NCBI RefSeq assembly: GCF_013391405.1
Contig: NZ_JACBFD010000003.1
Coordinates: forward strand, 158,470-222,469
Length of the DNA stretch: 64,000 nt
Origin: Staphylococcus sp. GSSP0090
GTDB taxonomy: Bacteria; Bacillota; Bacilli; Staphylococcales; Staphylococcaceae
Direction of reading: 5' to 3'
Part shown: piece by piece, positions 26,941-36,385 of the stretch
Layout: each line of letters starts with the position of its first letter
How positions within the stretch are numbered: the stretch's first letter is position 1
Notes under the pieces: model-generated
What the model was told of the DNA's origin: nothing
Seen by the model: the letters and a program-made list of their open reading frames with translations, nothing else
Databases searched by the model: none
Program-made: the position numbers and the translations under genes

Positions 26941-27821
26941 AAGGTTTAATACAGTTTGTAGCCTCTATGGTAATTTTTGGCACAATTGGATTGATCATTA
27001 AACAAATTAATATAGATTCTATTGAAATTGCGATGTTAAGTAGTTTGATTGGCTGTTCTTTTTTGTTAATGATTTATTTTATAGGTAAAAAAAGATTGGA
27101 TTTTTCTTTTTTAATGAAATTTAAAAGACTTATATTGATTTCAAGTGTCGCATTAGGTGGTAACTGGGTTTTTCTATTTCAATCTTATCAATATACGAGT
27201 ATCGCAAATGCGACTTTAGGATATTATTTCGGTCCAATCATTGTATTAATATTATCTCCATTCATTTTGAAGGAAGCTTTAAGTACAAAAAGTATGATAT
27301 GTATCATTGCATCGCTCATAGGATTGATATTGATATTAAGTAATGGTTTCTTACAGCCGGGAGCAAATGATGTGATTGGTATTTTAATGAGTATGTTAGC
27401 TGGTGGTTGCTACGCTTGTTTGATGTTAACAAACAAATTTATTAGACACGGTAGTCGCGTGGATTTAACTATTTTCCAATTAGGAATAACGTCACTGTTA
27501 CTACTCCCTTTTGTATTCATGGTAGGAGGGTTTGATATTGCTGGACAATGGTCTGCCATACCGTTTGTTTTATTATTAGGTATATTAAATACAGGTATCG
27601 GTTTTTGGTTGTTTTTTTCAGGTATGGAAAAGTTAAATGGTCAAAAAATCGCCTTGTTAAGCTACATTGACCCTTTAGTCGCAATATTTATATCAGGTTT
27701 AATATTGCGTGAACAATTTACAGTCCTACAAATAATTGGAGGTATTATTCTAATTATATCCACATGTTTTAGCGAATTGTCATTTAAAAAATTAAGGCTA
27801 CGACGGAAGCAAGGATTTTAA
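26937..27821 (+). CDS. EamA/DMT-family transporter
   Basis: 294 residues with ten membrane segments in two EamA repeats; the second contains GILNTGIGFWLFFSGMEKLNGQKIALLSYIDPLVAIFISGLILRE, a typical EamA stretch. These permeases usually export amino acids or metabolites. proC starts about 20 bp after its stop, suggesting co-transcription. The start codon overlaps the stop of a 13-codon leader. Confidence 0.87.
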   Translation: MKGLIQFVASMVIFGTIGLIIKQINIDSIEIAMLSSLIGCSFLLMIYFIGKKRLDFSFLMKFKRLILISSVALGGNWVFLFQSYQYTSIANATLGYYFGPIIVLILSPFILKEALSTKSMICIIASLIGLILILSNGFLQPGANDVIGILMSMLAGGCYACLMLTNKFIRHGSRVDLTIFQLGITSLLLLPFVFMVGGFDIAGQWSAIPFVLLLGILNTGIGFWLFFSGMEKLNGQKIALLSYIDPLVAIFISGLILREQFTVLQIIGGIILIISTCFSELSFKKLRLRRKQGF

Positions 27822-27844
27822 AAATTTGAACGGAGCGGATGAAT

Positions 27845-28609
27845 ATGAAAATAGGCGTTATCGGTGCGGGTAATATGGGGACAGCAATGGTTAAAGGATT
27901 TGAAAAGGCTGGACATATGAGTATGAAAGATTTTTTTATAAAGTCTGGAACAAGTAACAAAGCAGAATTACTAGCTGAAAAAGTCAAAGCACAACTCGTG
28001 AATCATTACGATGATTTATCGGAAATGGAAGTCATTATCTTAATGGTAAATGAAGATGCGGCATTGGATGTCATTAAGCAATTAAAAAAGGTTATCAATT
28101 CAAGTACATTATTAGTATCGGTTGTGCCAGCTATTTCAATCAAGGAAATGGAGGATGTATTATCTGAAACGCAACCTATTGTTAGTTTACTACCTAATAC
28201 AGTCGTAGAAATTAATCAAGGCATGATTGGCTATCACAGCAATTCATATGTAGATGAAGCAATGATCAAAGCATTATTTCAGCCGATGGGAAAAGTCATT
28301 AAAGTAAAGGAAAGTGAACTAAGTATTTTCAGTACGATGTCTGGGTGTGGTCCTGCAATCGTAGATATTTTTATTGAAGCTTTGTCGGATGGCGCTGTAT
28401 TAAATGGTATGAGTAGAGCGATGTCTTATGAAGTCATTACAGAAATGATTATGGGCGCTGCACAATTAGCACAACAGGGTGTTCATCCTGCAAAGTTAAA
28501 GGATGATGTAACCTCTCCTGGTGGTAGTACGATAAAAGCGGTAGCTACATTAGAAAAAAATGCGTTTAGATATGCCTTGATAGATGCAATCAATGGAGTT
28601 CAACGATAA
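27845..28609 (+). CDS. proC: Pyrroline-5-carboxylate reductase
   Basis: About 254 residues. NAD(P)-binding IGVIGAGNMGTAMVKGFEKAG at the N-terminus and the ProC signature DDVTSPGGSTIKAVATLEK near the C-terminus. It catalyses the last step of proline synthesis. Slightly shorter than the usual 270. GGAG is 9 nt before the ATG at 27845; another ATG lies at 27839. A strong terminator follows. Confidence 0.88.
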   Translation: MKIGVIGAGNMGTAMVKGFEKAGHMSMKDFFIKSGTSNKAELLAEKVKAQLVNHYDDLSEMEVIILMVNEDAALDVIKQLKKVINSSTLLVSVVPAISIKEMEDVLSETQPIVSLLPNTVVEINQGMIGYHSNSYVDEAMIKALFQPMGKVIKVKESELSIFSTMSGCGPAIVDIFIEALSDGAVLNGMSRAMSYEVITEMIMGAAQLAQQGVHPAKLKDDVTSPGGSTIKAVATLEKNAFRYALIDAINGVQR

Positions 28610-28625
28610 GTATCGATATAAGCAT

Positions 28626-28668
28626 AAAAAGCATTTTCCTTTAACTATTAAGGAAAATGCTTTTTGTT
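28626..28668. terminator. Bidirectional terminator
   Basis: Perfect arms 28626-28642 and 28650-28665 (AAAAAGCATTTTCCTT / AAGGAAAATGCTTTTT) between convergent proC and the panE-like gene. Confidence 0.88.
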
Positions 28669-28690
28669 TGTATATGAAAATGCATGAGAC

Positions 28691-29608
28691 TTATTTAAGC
28701 ATTTCTTTATACACTTTATGATTTTGATATACGCATCTCAGTAATGGTGCATCGATATGATACTTCTCAGCTAAGTTTAATAAATAACCTTGTAAATGAT
28801 CCGTTTCAATATTTAAACCTTTTTCCATATCGCGTTGCATGGAAGTCTTGAAATGGTATGATAATTGATCGAATGCGTTCATATATTGTGCCACAATATC
28901 GTCTGAAAGTGGCGCTTGATGTGCATGCATGATTGAAGCGGCTTCATTATATAAATTGCGGACAAAGTTAATGCCACCTTCACTGTCTCGAATTGGTCCA
29001 ATTGGTGCATGCATTAATGTGGTGATACTGGATAACACAGTAATCATTAAATATTTATGCCACATGCCTTGCTCGATATTTGAACTTAATTTAAACTCTG
29101 CCTTTGTTTCAGAAAATGCTTGTGCTATTTTTTGCGCACGTTCGCTTTCACTTCCATCTAGTTCACCAAAAAAGAGTTTATCAAAAGGACTGGTCTGAAT
29201 AATTTCTCCCATACTATCTAACGTTGTTTCAATCACACAATAACCGCCCATAACCTTATCTTTACCAAAGGCAGTCTGCAATTGTGGTACATGTGCCACG
29301 CCGTTTAATAATGGGATAATTGCAGTATGTCCATCAACGAATGGTTTTAAATCTTCGATGGCTTGGTCCAAATGATAAGATTTAGAAGAAAGTAAAATCA
29401 CATCGAAAGGTGCTACACGATCATCTTTTGTAATAAGTTGAGGATTAAAATGGTAATCTCCACGCTCGCTGTGTATGGCTAAACCATTTCTTTCTAAATA
29501 CGACTTACGTTTTGGTCTTACTAAAAATGTGACGTTCTGTCCACTTTCAGCTAATCTGCCACCAAAATAACCTCCGATGCCACCAGCACCTAATACTAAT
29601 ATACGCAT
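28691..29608 (-). CDS. 2-Dehydropantoate 2-reductase-family protein
   Basis: 305 residues. MRILVLGAGGIGGYFGGRLAESGQ is the Rossmann start; LLSSKSYHLDQAIEDL and the C-terminal helical domain (SYHFKTSMQRDMEKGLNIETDHLQGY) match ApbA/PanE. It reduces ketopantoate or a related 2-keto acid with NADPH. AAGGAG lies 9-10 nt before the ATG at 29608. Paralogues that are not pantothenate enzymes are common, so no gene symbol is given. Confidence 0.85.
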   Translation of the reverse strand: MRILVLGAGGIGGYFGGRLAESGQNVTFLVRPKRKSYLERNGLAIHSERGDYHFNPQLITKDDRVAPFDVILLSSKSYHLDQAIEDLKPFVDGHTAIIPLLNGVAHVPQLQTAFGKDKVMGGYCVIETTLDSMGEIIQTSPFDKLFFGELDGSESERAQKIAQAFSETKAEFKLSSNIEQGMWHKYLMITVLSSITTLMHAPIGPIRDSEGGINFVRNLYNEAASIMHAHQAPLSDDIVAQYMNAFDQLSYHFKTSMQRDMEKGLNIETDHLQGYLLNLAEKYHIDAPLLRCVYQNHKVYKEMLK

Positions 29609-29688
29609 TAAATACAACTCCTTATACGCTATGTATATTTGATTTACTTATTGATATATATACCACATTTGAGAAACATATACGCATA

Positions 29689-29703
29689 TGAAAATGATTT
29701 TCA
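29689..29703. promoter_or_regulatory. 15-bp perfect palindrome, Fur-like
   Basis: TGAAAAT-G-ATTTTCA is a perfect 7-1-7 palindrome, the architecture of Fur/PerR boxes. It lies between the divergent panE-like and CPBP genes. A second partial copy, ATGATAATCAT, occurs just before the CPBP ribosome site (about 29797-29807). Confidence 0.4.
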
Positions 29704-29820
29704 AACTAATTAATTAACCATTGGGACAATACATTTAATTTTTAAATATATGTTTTAAACAGATATAATTTGTGCAATATAATAAGTGTTCACTAATGAT
29801 AATCATAGAGGGGGATACCA

Positions 29821-30576
29821 ATGTCGTTTAAAAATAAACATAAGTATCAGTGGAAAGATCTGCAAGGGAGAGATTTTCTATTACCATTTATTTATTGGAT
29901 AGGTAATTTTTGTTTATCCATCGTCATATTAACCATTATGATAGCAATGAATGAAACACAGGAAAAAGGCACATCTAGCTTTAATGTGAACATTACAGGC
30001 ACGTCATCATTAGTAATGGAGATTATCAGTTTTATCATTATAGTAGGGTTATGGATATTATTTCATAGACATTCATTTAAAACATCATGGATACAAGGTT
30101 TACAAAATATTAAGCAACATTGGAAACTCATAACCATTACATTTATTGCTATGTTAGTATTTAAAGAAATTTATCCATATTTCGTTGATGCGTTTGCACC
30201 AGAACAATGGAAGTTTAAAGAAACACAAAATGATAAAATCGTTGAAGGTATGTTTGCTACACCTGTATCAACGATATTAGCTTTTTTCTCAATTGTAATA
30301 ATTGCGCCTATGACAGAAGAATTTTTATTTAGACATTTGATAATTGGAGAGTTAGGAAAGAAACTTAATTTTTATGTGATGTCTGTTATTTCAATCATTG
30401 TGTTTGCTTCATTACATGTAACAGAAGCTAAATCTCCATTAGAAATTGTGATGTACCTTGTTATAGCTGTCGGTATTGTATATGTATATTTAAAGTCGAA
30501 TCGCAGTTTAGCTGTAGCCATTGCGTTACACACTTTGAATAATTTGGTGGCATACATTTTTATGGTGATCATGTAA
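29821..30576 (+). CDS. CPBP-family intramembrane metalloprotease
   Basis: 251 residues, about seven membrane segments. Motif 1 is MTEEFLFRHLIIGEL (EExxxR), motif 2 FASLHVTE, motif 3 ALHTLNN, which are the glutamate/histidine active-site residues of the CAAX-protease/bacteriocin-processing (Abi) family. Function in staphylococci is often bacteriocin immunity or surface-display control; none can be assigned here. AGAGGGGG precedes the ATG. Confidence 0.83.
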   Translation: MSFKNKHKYQWKDLQGRDFLLPFIYWIGNFCLSIVILTIMIAMNETQEKGTSSFNVNITGTSSLVMEIISFIIIVGLWILFHRHSFKTSWIQGLQNIKQHWKLITITFIAMLVFKEIYPYFVDAFAPEQWKFKETQNDKIVEGMFATPVSTILAFFSIVIIAPMTEEFLFRHLIIGELGKKLNFYVMSVISIIVFASLHVTEAKSPLEIVMYLVIAVGIVYVYLKSNRSLAVAIALHTLNNLVAYIFMVIM

Positions 30577-30594
30577 TTTACATAATTTAAACTT

Positions 30595-30635
30595 AACCTA
30601 TCTGTCTTTATTATTAAGCGACAGGTAGGTTTTAA
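30595..30635 (+). terminator. Terminator after the CPBP gene
   Basis: AACCTATCTGTC (30595-30606) pairs with GACAGGTAGGTT (30620-30631), then T's. Confidence 0.8.
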
Positions 30636-30723
30636 CATGTGATTATTTAGAATTTTCTAAAAACACATTGACTAATCTTGAGCGTAATGCTAGGATTAAA
30701 TCACTAAACATACATAGGATTGA

Positions 30724-30829
30724 CTCTTATCAAGAGTGGTGGAGGGATGTGCCCGATGAAACCCAGCAACCGTCGTTTTTCGAAATGGTGCTAATTCACA
30801 AAAAGTTATTTAACTTTTGGAGATGAGAG
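30724..30829 (+). ncRNA. SAM-I (S-box) riboswitch aptamer
   Basis: P1 is CTCTTATC (30724-30731) with GATGAGAG (30822-30829). The core contains AAGAGTGGTGGAGGGA, GCCCGATGAAACCCAGCAACC and GGTGCTAATTC, the conserved S-box segments in the right order. When S-adenosylmethionine is bound, P1 forms and the downstream terminator is free to stop transcription before metQ. Confidence 0.95.
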
Positions 30830-30837
30830 AAGGTGTA

Positions 30838-30874
30838 AACTTTCTCTTAATTTATTAAGGGGAAGTTTTTTTAC
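30838..30874 (+). terminator. Riboswitch-controlled terminator
   Basis: AACTTTCTCTTAA (30838-30850) pairs with TTAAGGGGAAGTT (30855-30867, two G-U), then T's. The CTTTCTC part can instead pair with the 3' strand of P1 (GAGAG), giving the antiterminator. Confidence 0.9.
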
Positions 30875-30915
30875 ATATTTAGACGTTGAAAAAATGATTA
30901 AGGAGTGAAAGTATT

Positions 30916-31734
30916 ATGAGGAAATGGTTTATTTTAGGATCATTGTTAGTGTTAACGATTATATTAGCAGCATGTGGTAAATCGAATGGTGAAAAAGAAG
31001 ATAAGGAAATTACGATTGCTGCTTCTCCCGCACCCCATGGTGAAGTACTAGAACATGCCAAAAAAGAAATGAAAAAGAAAGGCTATGATTTAGAAATAAA
31101 AACAGTGAATGATTATAAAGTACCTAATAAATTATTAGATAAAGCTGACGTTGATGCGAACTTTTTCCAACATACACCTTATCTTAAAGCAGAAAAGGAC
31201 GACCATAACTATAAAATAGAAGAGGTTGGTAAAGTATTTACGACACCGATGGGCGTTTATAGTAAGAAATATAAAGATATTAAGGATATTCCTAAAGGTT
31301 CTACCATTTATGTATCAAATAATCCTGCTGAAGAAGGTCGTTTCTTATCATTCTTTGTTGATAAAGGATTAATTAAAATTAAAAAGGGCGTTAGTATTGA
31401 AGATGCCAAATTTGATGACATTGTAGAAAACAAAAAAGATTTAAAATTTAATAATAAACAAGGTGCTGAATTCTTACCTAAAACTTACAACAGTAAAGAA
31501 GGCGCAGCAGTGATCATGAATTCTAATTATGCAATAGATAATGGTCTAACACCGCACAAAGACGCAATTGCTATAGAAGGAAAATCATCACCATTTGCGA
31601 ATATTGTTGCCGTACAAGAAGGACATAAAGACGATAAAAAATTCAAAGAACTTATGAAAGTTTTACAATCTAAAGATATGAAGAAATTTATAACTGATAA
31701 ATATGGACAAGACGTTATACCTTATGAAAAGTAA
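30916..31734 (+). CDS. metQ: Methionine ABC substrate-binding lipoprotein (MetQ/NlpA family)
   Basis: 272 residues. Lipobox LAAC with Cys20. The body, ITIAASPAPHGEVLEHAKKEMKKKGYDLEIKTVNDY and DANFFQHTPYLKAE, is typical of MetQ. The S-box riboswitch directly upstream confirms a methionine role. No metN/metP genes are nearby, so it must work with a transporter encoded elsewhere. Confidence 0.92.
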   Translation: MRKWFILGSLLVLTIILAACGKSNGEKEDKEITIAASPAPHGEVLEHAKKEMKKKGYDLEIKTVNDYKVPNKLLDKADVDANFFQHTPYLKAEKDDHNYKIEEVGKVFTTPMGVYSKKYKDIKDIPKGSTIYVSNNPAEEGRFLSFFVDKGLIKIKKGVSIEDAKFDDIVENKKDLKFNNKQGAEFLPKTYNSKEGAAVIMNSNYAIDNGLTPHKDAIAIEGKSSPFANIVAVQEGHKDDKKFKELMKVLQSKDMKKFITDKYGQDVIPYEK

Positions 31735-31777
31735 AATATCATGTAAAATATAGGATGAAAGGTAAGGTGATTCGAGG

Positions 31778-32710
31778 ATGTCTAAGCTAGGTATTATTGG
31801 TTTAGGAAGAGTGGGTACGCAAGTACTTACGGATATACAGCAACTCAATTTATTTTCAGAGATTGTTTTAATTGATGATAGAGGCGATGTGGCAAGTGGT
31901 GAAGCGCTTGACCATAATCATTCACAAGGATTAATTAATACGGCACACATCAACATTCACAGTGGTGACTACCAAGATTTGAAAGATGCAGACTTTATCG
32001 TTATCGCTGCGAGTGAACCAACCGATAAAAATAATGGTGACCGCACATTATTAGCACAAGGAAACTACACTATTATCAAAGGTATTATGTCTCAGATAGC
32101 GCAAGTGACACAAGATGCCATTGTGTTGCTTATATCTAATCCTGTAGATTCTATGGTTTACTTTGCAAATCAAATAGATTATCCAACGCATAAGATTATT
32201 GGTACGGGAACAGCTTTAGAAACTTCAAGATTTAAAACGATAATAGCTGATCATTATCAAATTGATCCTAAAAATGTTGAAGCTTTTGTAATTGGAGAGC
32301 ATGGAGCGCATGCCATTCCTGTGTGGAGTAAAGTGCGCATTCATGGTATGGAATTATCAGAGTTTGAAGCGTTAAATCATAGCCCAGCGATTGATAAGGC
32401 GCACATCACTTCTATTATTAATGAAGTATCGATGGACGTCTTTCATCAAAAAGGCTGGACCAATGCAGCCATATCAAGAGTGACGTCATATTTGATACAA
32501 TCCATTGCACTTAATCAGAGAACAATAACCCCGTTAACTTCACTGAGCACCGAATATGGTTTAGAAGATGGTGCCTATAGTTTGCCAACGTTAATAGACA
32601 AAAATGGTATTGTGCAAAGATTTGCAATAACGTTAGATAAAGAAGAACAAGAACAACTTAATGTAGCCCATGAATATATTAAACAAACGATTCATATGGC
32701 ACAGCAATAG
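31778..32710 (+). CDS. L-2-hydroxyacid dehydrogenase of the lactate dehydrogenase family
   Basis: 310 residues. NAD site LGIIGLGRVGTQVLTDI; catalytic-histidine motif VIGEHGAHAIPVWS; ISNPVDSMVYF. The substrate loop reads SEPTDKNNGDRTLL, lacking the usual lactate dehydrogenase PGETR and closer to L-hydroxyisocaproate dehydrogenases that take bulky 2-keto acids. Only 43 bp and no terminator separate it from metQ, so it probably lies under the S-box riboswitch. It may therefore act on the keto or hydroxy analogue of methionine. It could also be an ordinary second lactate dehydrogenase. Confidence 0.83.
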   Translation: MSKLGIIGLGRVGTQVLTDIQQLNLFSEIVLIDDRGDVASGEALDHNHSQGLINTAHINIHSGDYQDLKDADFIVIAASEPTDKNNGDRTLLAQGNYTIIKGIMSQIAQVTQDAIVLLISNPVDSMVYFANQIDYPTHKIIGTGTALETSRFKTIIADHYQIDPKNVEAFVIGEHGAHAIPVWSKVRIHGMELSEFEALNHSPAIDKAHITSIINEVSMDVFHQKGWTNAAISRVTSYLIQSIALNQRTITPLTSLSTEYGLEDGAYSLPTLIDKNGIVQRFAITLDKEEQEQLNVAHEYIKQTIHMAQQ

Positions 32711-32724
32711 TGTTTATCAAATTC

Positions 32725-32768
32725 AAACACGCATTCATTAGATTATTTCTTTTGAATGCGTGTTTTGT
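32725..32768 (+). terminator. Terminator after the hydroxyacid dehydrogenase
   Basis: AAACACGCATTCA (32725-32737) pairs with TGAATGCGTGTTT (32753-32765), with T-rich flank. Confidence 0.85.
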
Positions 32769-32894
32769 TTTGAAAATAACTTTTGATATTAGAAAATAAA
32801 TCTTTAAACTTTAGATTCATTATAAATATTACATAAATAATCAGAAATAATTTGTTAACTTTTTGTAAACTTTAATAAATTGTACTATATATTA

Positions 32895-32922
32895 TTGAAC
32901 GAAATTAAAAAAGTACTATAAT
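32895..32922 (+). promoter_or_regulatory. Probable aus promoter
   Basis: TTGAAC (32895-32900), 16-bp spacer, TATAAT (32917-32922). It gives a leader of about 140 nt before the ausA start, which has AGGAGG. The 360-bp gap from the previous gene holds only this, a terminator and AT-rich sequence. Confidence 0.6.
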
Positions 32923-33071
32923 TGATAAATAAAAATAGTATAGAAAATAAGTAGTTCAATTATTTGCCATTTCCTGTCCATTCTTTGATTTATGATGTTA
33001 TCGACAATGAGCAGAAGACAATAATTAACTAAGTGTGGCTAACTTATTAATTTGTATCAGGAGGCATTTAT

Positions 33072-36000
33072 ATGGAAAAATTTAAAAATATGTTAACACT
33101 ACAGCAATATCGTTACCAGCAATACCAAGATAATTCAAATTATAAGAAACATATGACATTCACTGTGACATGTTCAAAAAACATTGAAGTAAAAAAATTA
33201 ATGTTGGCATTAAATGAATTAGTTCAACAGCAACCGATGTTACGCACGTTATATGAAATAAAAGACGGACAACCATTATTATACGAGTCAAATTTCTTCC
33301 CTTACATTGAACTAGTACCGATCGATTACAACGCGGAAAACTTTAATATCAAAAAATATATAGAAAACCACTTAAGTGAGGGATTGAATGCAAATGAACC
33401 TCAATTTACTTTTAAAATATTTGATTGTAATGACTTTAACCTTTTGCTGTTAAATTTTAGTTATTTAATCATGGATGAGGCACATATCAATAAACTTTTT
33501 AAGCAGTTATCTTATATCTATTCGAACATTTCCTCAGAAATAAGTTTAAAGGTATCTCCACTTAAATTATCGTATTTATTAAATAATAAAATTGAAAATC
33601 ATAGGACGACTGACTTGGCCATAGGCTCTTATTGGCGAGTTAAAGAGACAATGCAAGCACATTATCGATATATGCCGATTAGATTTTATAGCCATGCGAA
33701 TGAAATAGCTTCTAAGCGAATGAAGATGAGAAATCTATCGCGCAGTAAACTTATTTCAAGTATTTATTTAGCGAATTATTTTTTGAGTCTTAATCATGAT
33801 ATTACATTAGGATTATTGCAAAAATGCGACATAAAAAATGAATGCTCACCTTATGTATATCCCGATATGAACCTAAATGTATTGAACCTTAAAGTTGAAC
33901 CAGATATATCAATTAAATCTATCGTTGATGAATGTGAAGTCATGCTTCAATGTATGTCAGAAAATAAATCATCAATATTAGAAAATAGTATGTCAGTCGA
34001 TATGACACAATTTGAAACAGTTATTTATAATAGTGGTATTTTAGAAGCGATAGAAATTGGCGGAGAACTTTGTGAAATTCAAAGCATCTATCGTAATGAC
34101 ACAGAACATAATATAGCATTTTATATAAATCAAAACAGTGTTGATATGGTATATAACGAAAACAATTTTGACACATTAACCATACAGACATACTTTAACT
34201 TAACACAATCTATCTACCAACAGATTAGCAATGATATAGAACAAAGCATTAGTAATCTTAATTTATTGTTAGACCCATCAGCGAAATTAAGCATCCAAGA
34301 GATGAATCAAACAGATACTGAGATATTACCCCTAGTTTTATCTGAAAGATTTGAAAAAACAGTTGAAAAGCATAAAGATAAAGCTGCATTGATATTTAAA
34401 GATACAGTATTAACTTATGATATGTTAAATAAAAAAGTGAATGAAGTTGCACATTATTTACAAAATGCGAATATACAATCTGATAGTTGTGTATGTATTT
34501 TGGCAGAACGTGGTATTGAGATGATTATAGCAATTTTAGGAACTATTAAAGCAGGTGCAGCATATGTTGCCATTGACCCAGAAGCCCCCCAATCCCGTAT
34601 TGATTATATTGTTGATGATGCTAATCCAAAAATCATATTATTGCACGGCGTATCATACAAGCATGACATACCAGTAAAATATATTAATGAAATACATCAT
34701 GAAAATCAGTCAAATCCAAGCCATATTAATCATTTGGATGACATAGCCAACATCGTTTATACATCAGGTACTACTGGTAAACCTAAAGGCACTTTAATAC
34801 GTCACAGAAGTATTGATCGGTTGGTTATTAAGCCTAATTATGTATCTTTAAATAGTGACACAGTGATTTTACTTTCAGGTACAATTGCTTTCGATGCAGC
34901 TACATTTGAAATTTTTGGATCGTTACTAAACGGTGGGACACTAGTTATTACTACTAAAGCGGAACTTTTGAATCTGGATGAATTACAACATGCGATTAGG
35001 AAATATGAGGTAAACACAATGTGGCTCACTTCTTCATTATTCAATCAAATTGTGAGTGAAAAAATTGAGGCATTAGAATCATTGTCTTATTTATTAATAG
35101 GTGGTGAGGCATTAAATCCTAAATGGGTAAACCTATTAAATCAACGTGATAGACATCCTCAAATAATTAATGGATACGGACCAACAGAAAACACAACCTT
35201 TACAACGACATTTCCTATCAGTGAAATATATGAATCATCAATACCAATTGGACGACCAATTAATCGAACGCAAGTATACGTAATGCAAAACAATCAACTA
35301 TGTGGTTTCGGTGTTCCAGGAGAATTACATATAGCGGGTGATGGATTAGCAAAAGGGTATTTGCATCAAAAAGAACAAACAACTGAAAAATTTATTAATA
35401 ATCCATTTAATGAAGGGATTTTGTATAAAAGTGGCGATTTGGTTCGATTACGACCTGACGGTAATTTAGACTATATCGGAAGAAAAGATAAACAAGTAAA
35501 AATTCGTGGTTTTAGAATTGAGTTGAGTGAGATTGAAAAAACGTTAATGACGATTGAAGGTGTAAATAAGGCAGTTGTCATCGTAAGAACGGAGGAACAA
35601 GAAAAACAACTTTCAGCATATTATGAGGGACCTGAAACACTTTCCCATACGATTTTGCGCGAAAAATTAGCGATGGACTTACCACATTATATGATTCCAA
35701 ATGCATTCAAAAAAATAACGCGAATACCCACAACAGTGAATGGCAAAATAGATGAAGCAGCTTTACCTGAAATTAATATAAATTCTCAGCGTGTATATGA
35801 TGCTCCGAAAAATGAATTAGAAGCTTATTTGTGCGGTGTTTTTGAAACAGTATTACATATAGAAAATGTGAGTACAACGGATCACTTCTTTGAATTAGGA
35901 GGACATTCATTAAGAGCCACACTAGCAGTGAATAGAATAGAACAAAAACTTAATAAAAAATTAACCATAAGTGAATTAATGCAAAACCCAACAGTGTCAT

Positions 36001-36374
36001 CACTAGCTAAATTGTTAGACAATAAAAAAGTAACTGAAATTGAAACATTACCATTCGCTTCACATCAATCAAATTATGAAGTAAGCCCAGCACAACAAAG
36101 CATGTATTTTTTATGGCAATTGAATCAACATGATACGGTTTATAATGTACCATTTCTATGGAGATTAAGTTCAAGATTGAATATTACTCAATTACGACAA
36201 GCAGCAGAAGCATTAGTAAAAAGACATGAAATATTAAGAACGCAATTTATAATTAAAAATCATGTACTTAAACAAACAATTACTGATAATTTCAATATAG
36301 ATTTCAATACCATTGAAACAATGGTAGAAGACGAACAAGTCCTCATTCAGCAATTGACTATCCTTTTGATTTAG
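33072..36374 (+). pseudogene. ausA: Aureusimine-type nonribosomal peptide synthetase, N-terminal part (frame broken)
   Basis: 1100 residues. Order: a condensation-like N-terminal domain (about 1-420) whose HHxxxDG motif is degenerate (MDEAHIN near 134-140); adenylation domain A1 (about 430-900; YTSGTTGKPKGT, FDAATFEIFG, NGYGPTENTTF); carrier domain with FFELGGHSLRA, phosphopantetheine Ser946; and the first third of a C domain (SPAQQSMYFLWQLNQ). The frame then runs into a stop, while the C domain continues in the next frame (PFDLEKGNLFRM, then HHIVNDG). Specificity residues by eye are D-A-F-W-L-G-G-T-F, close to valine codes. Together with the second part the length, about 2,390, equals intact S. 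aureus AusA as I recall it. Confidence 0.85.
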
Positions 36375-36385
36375 AAAAAGGAAAT

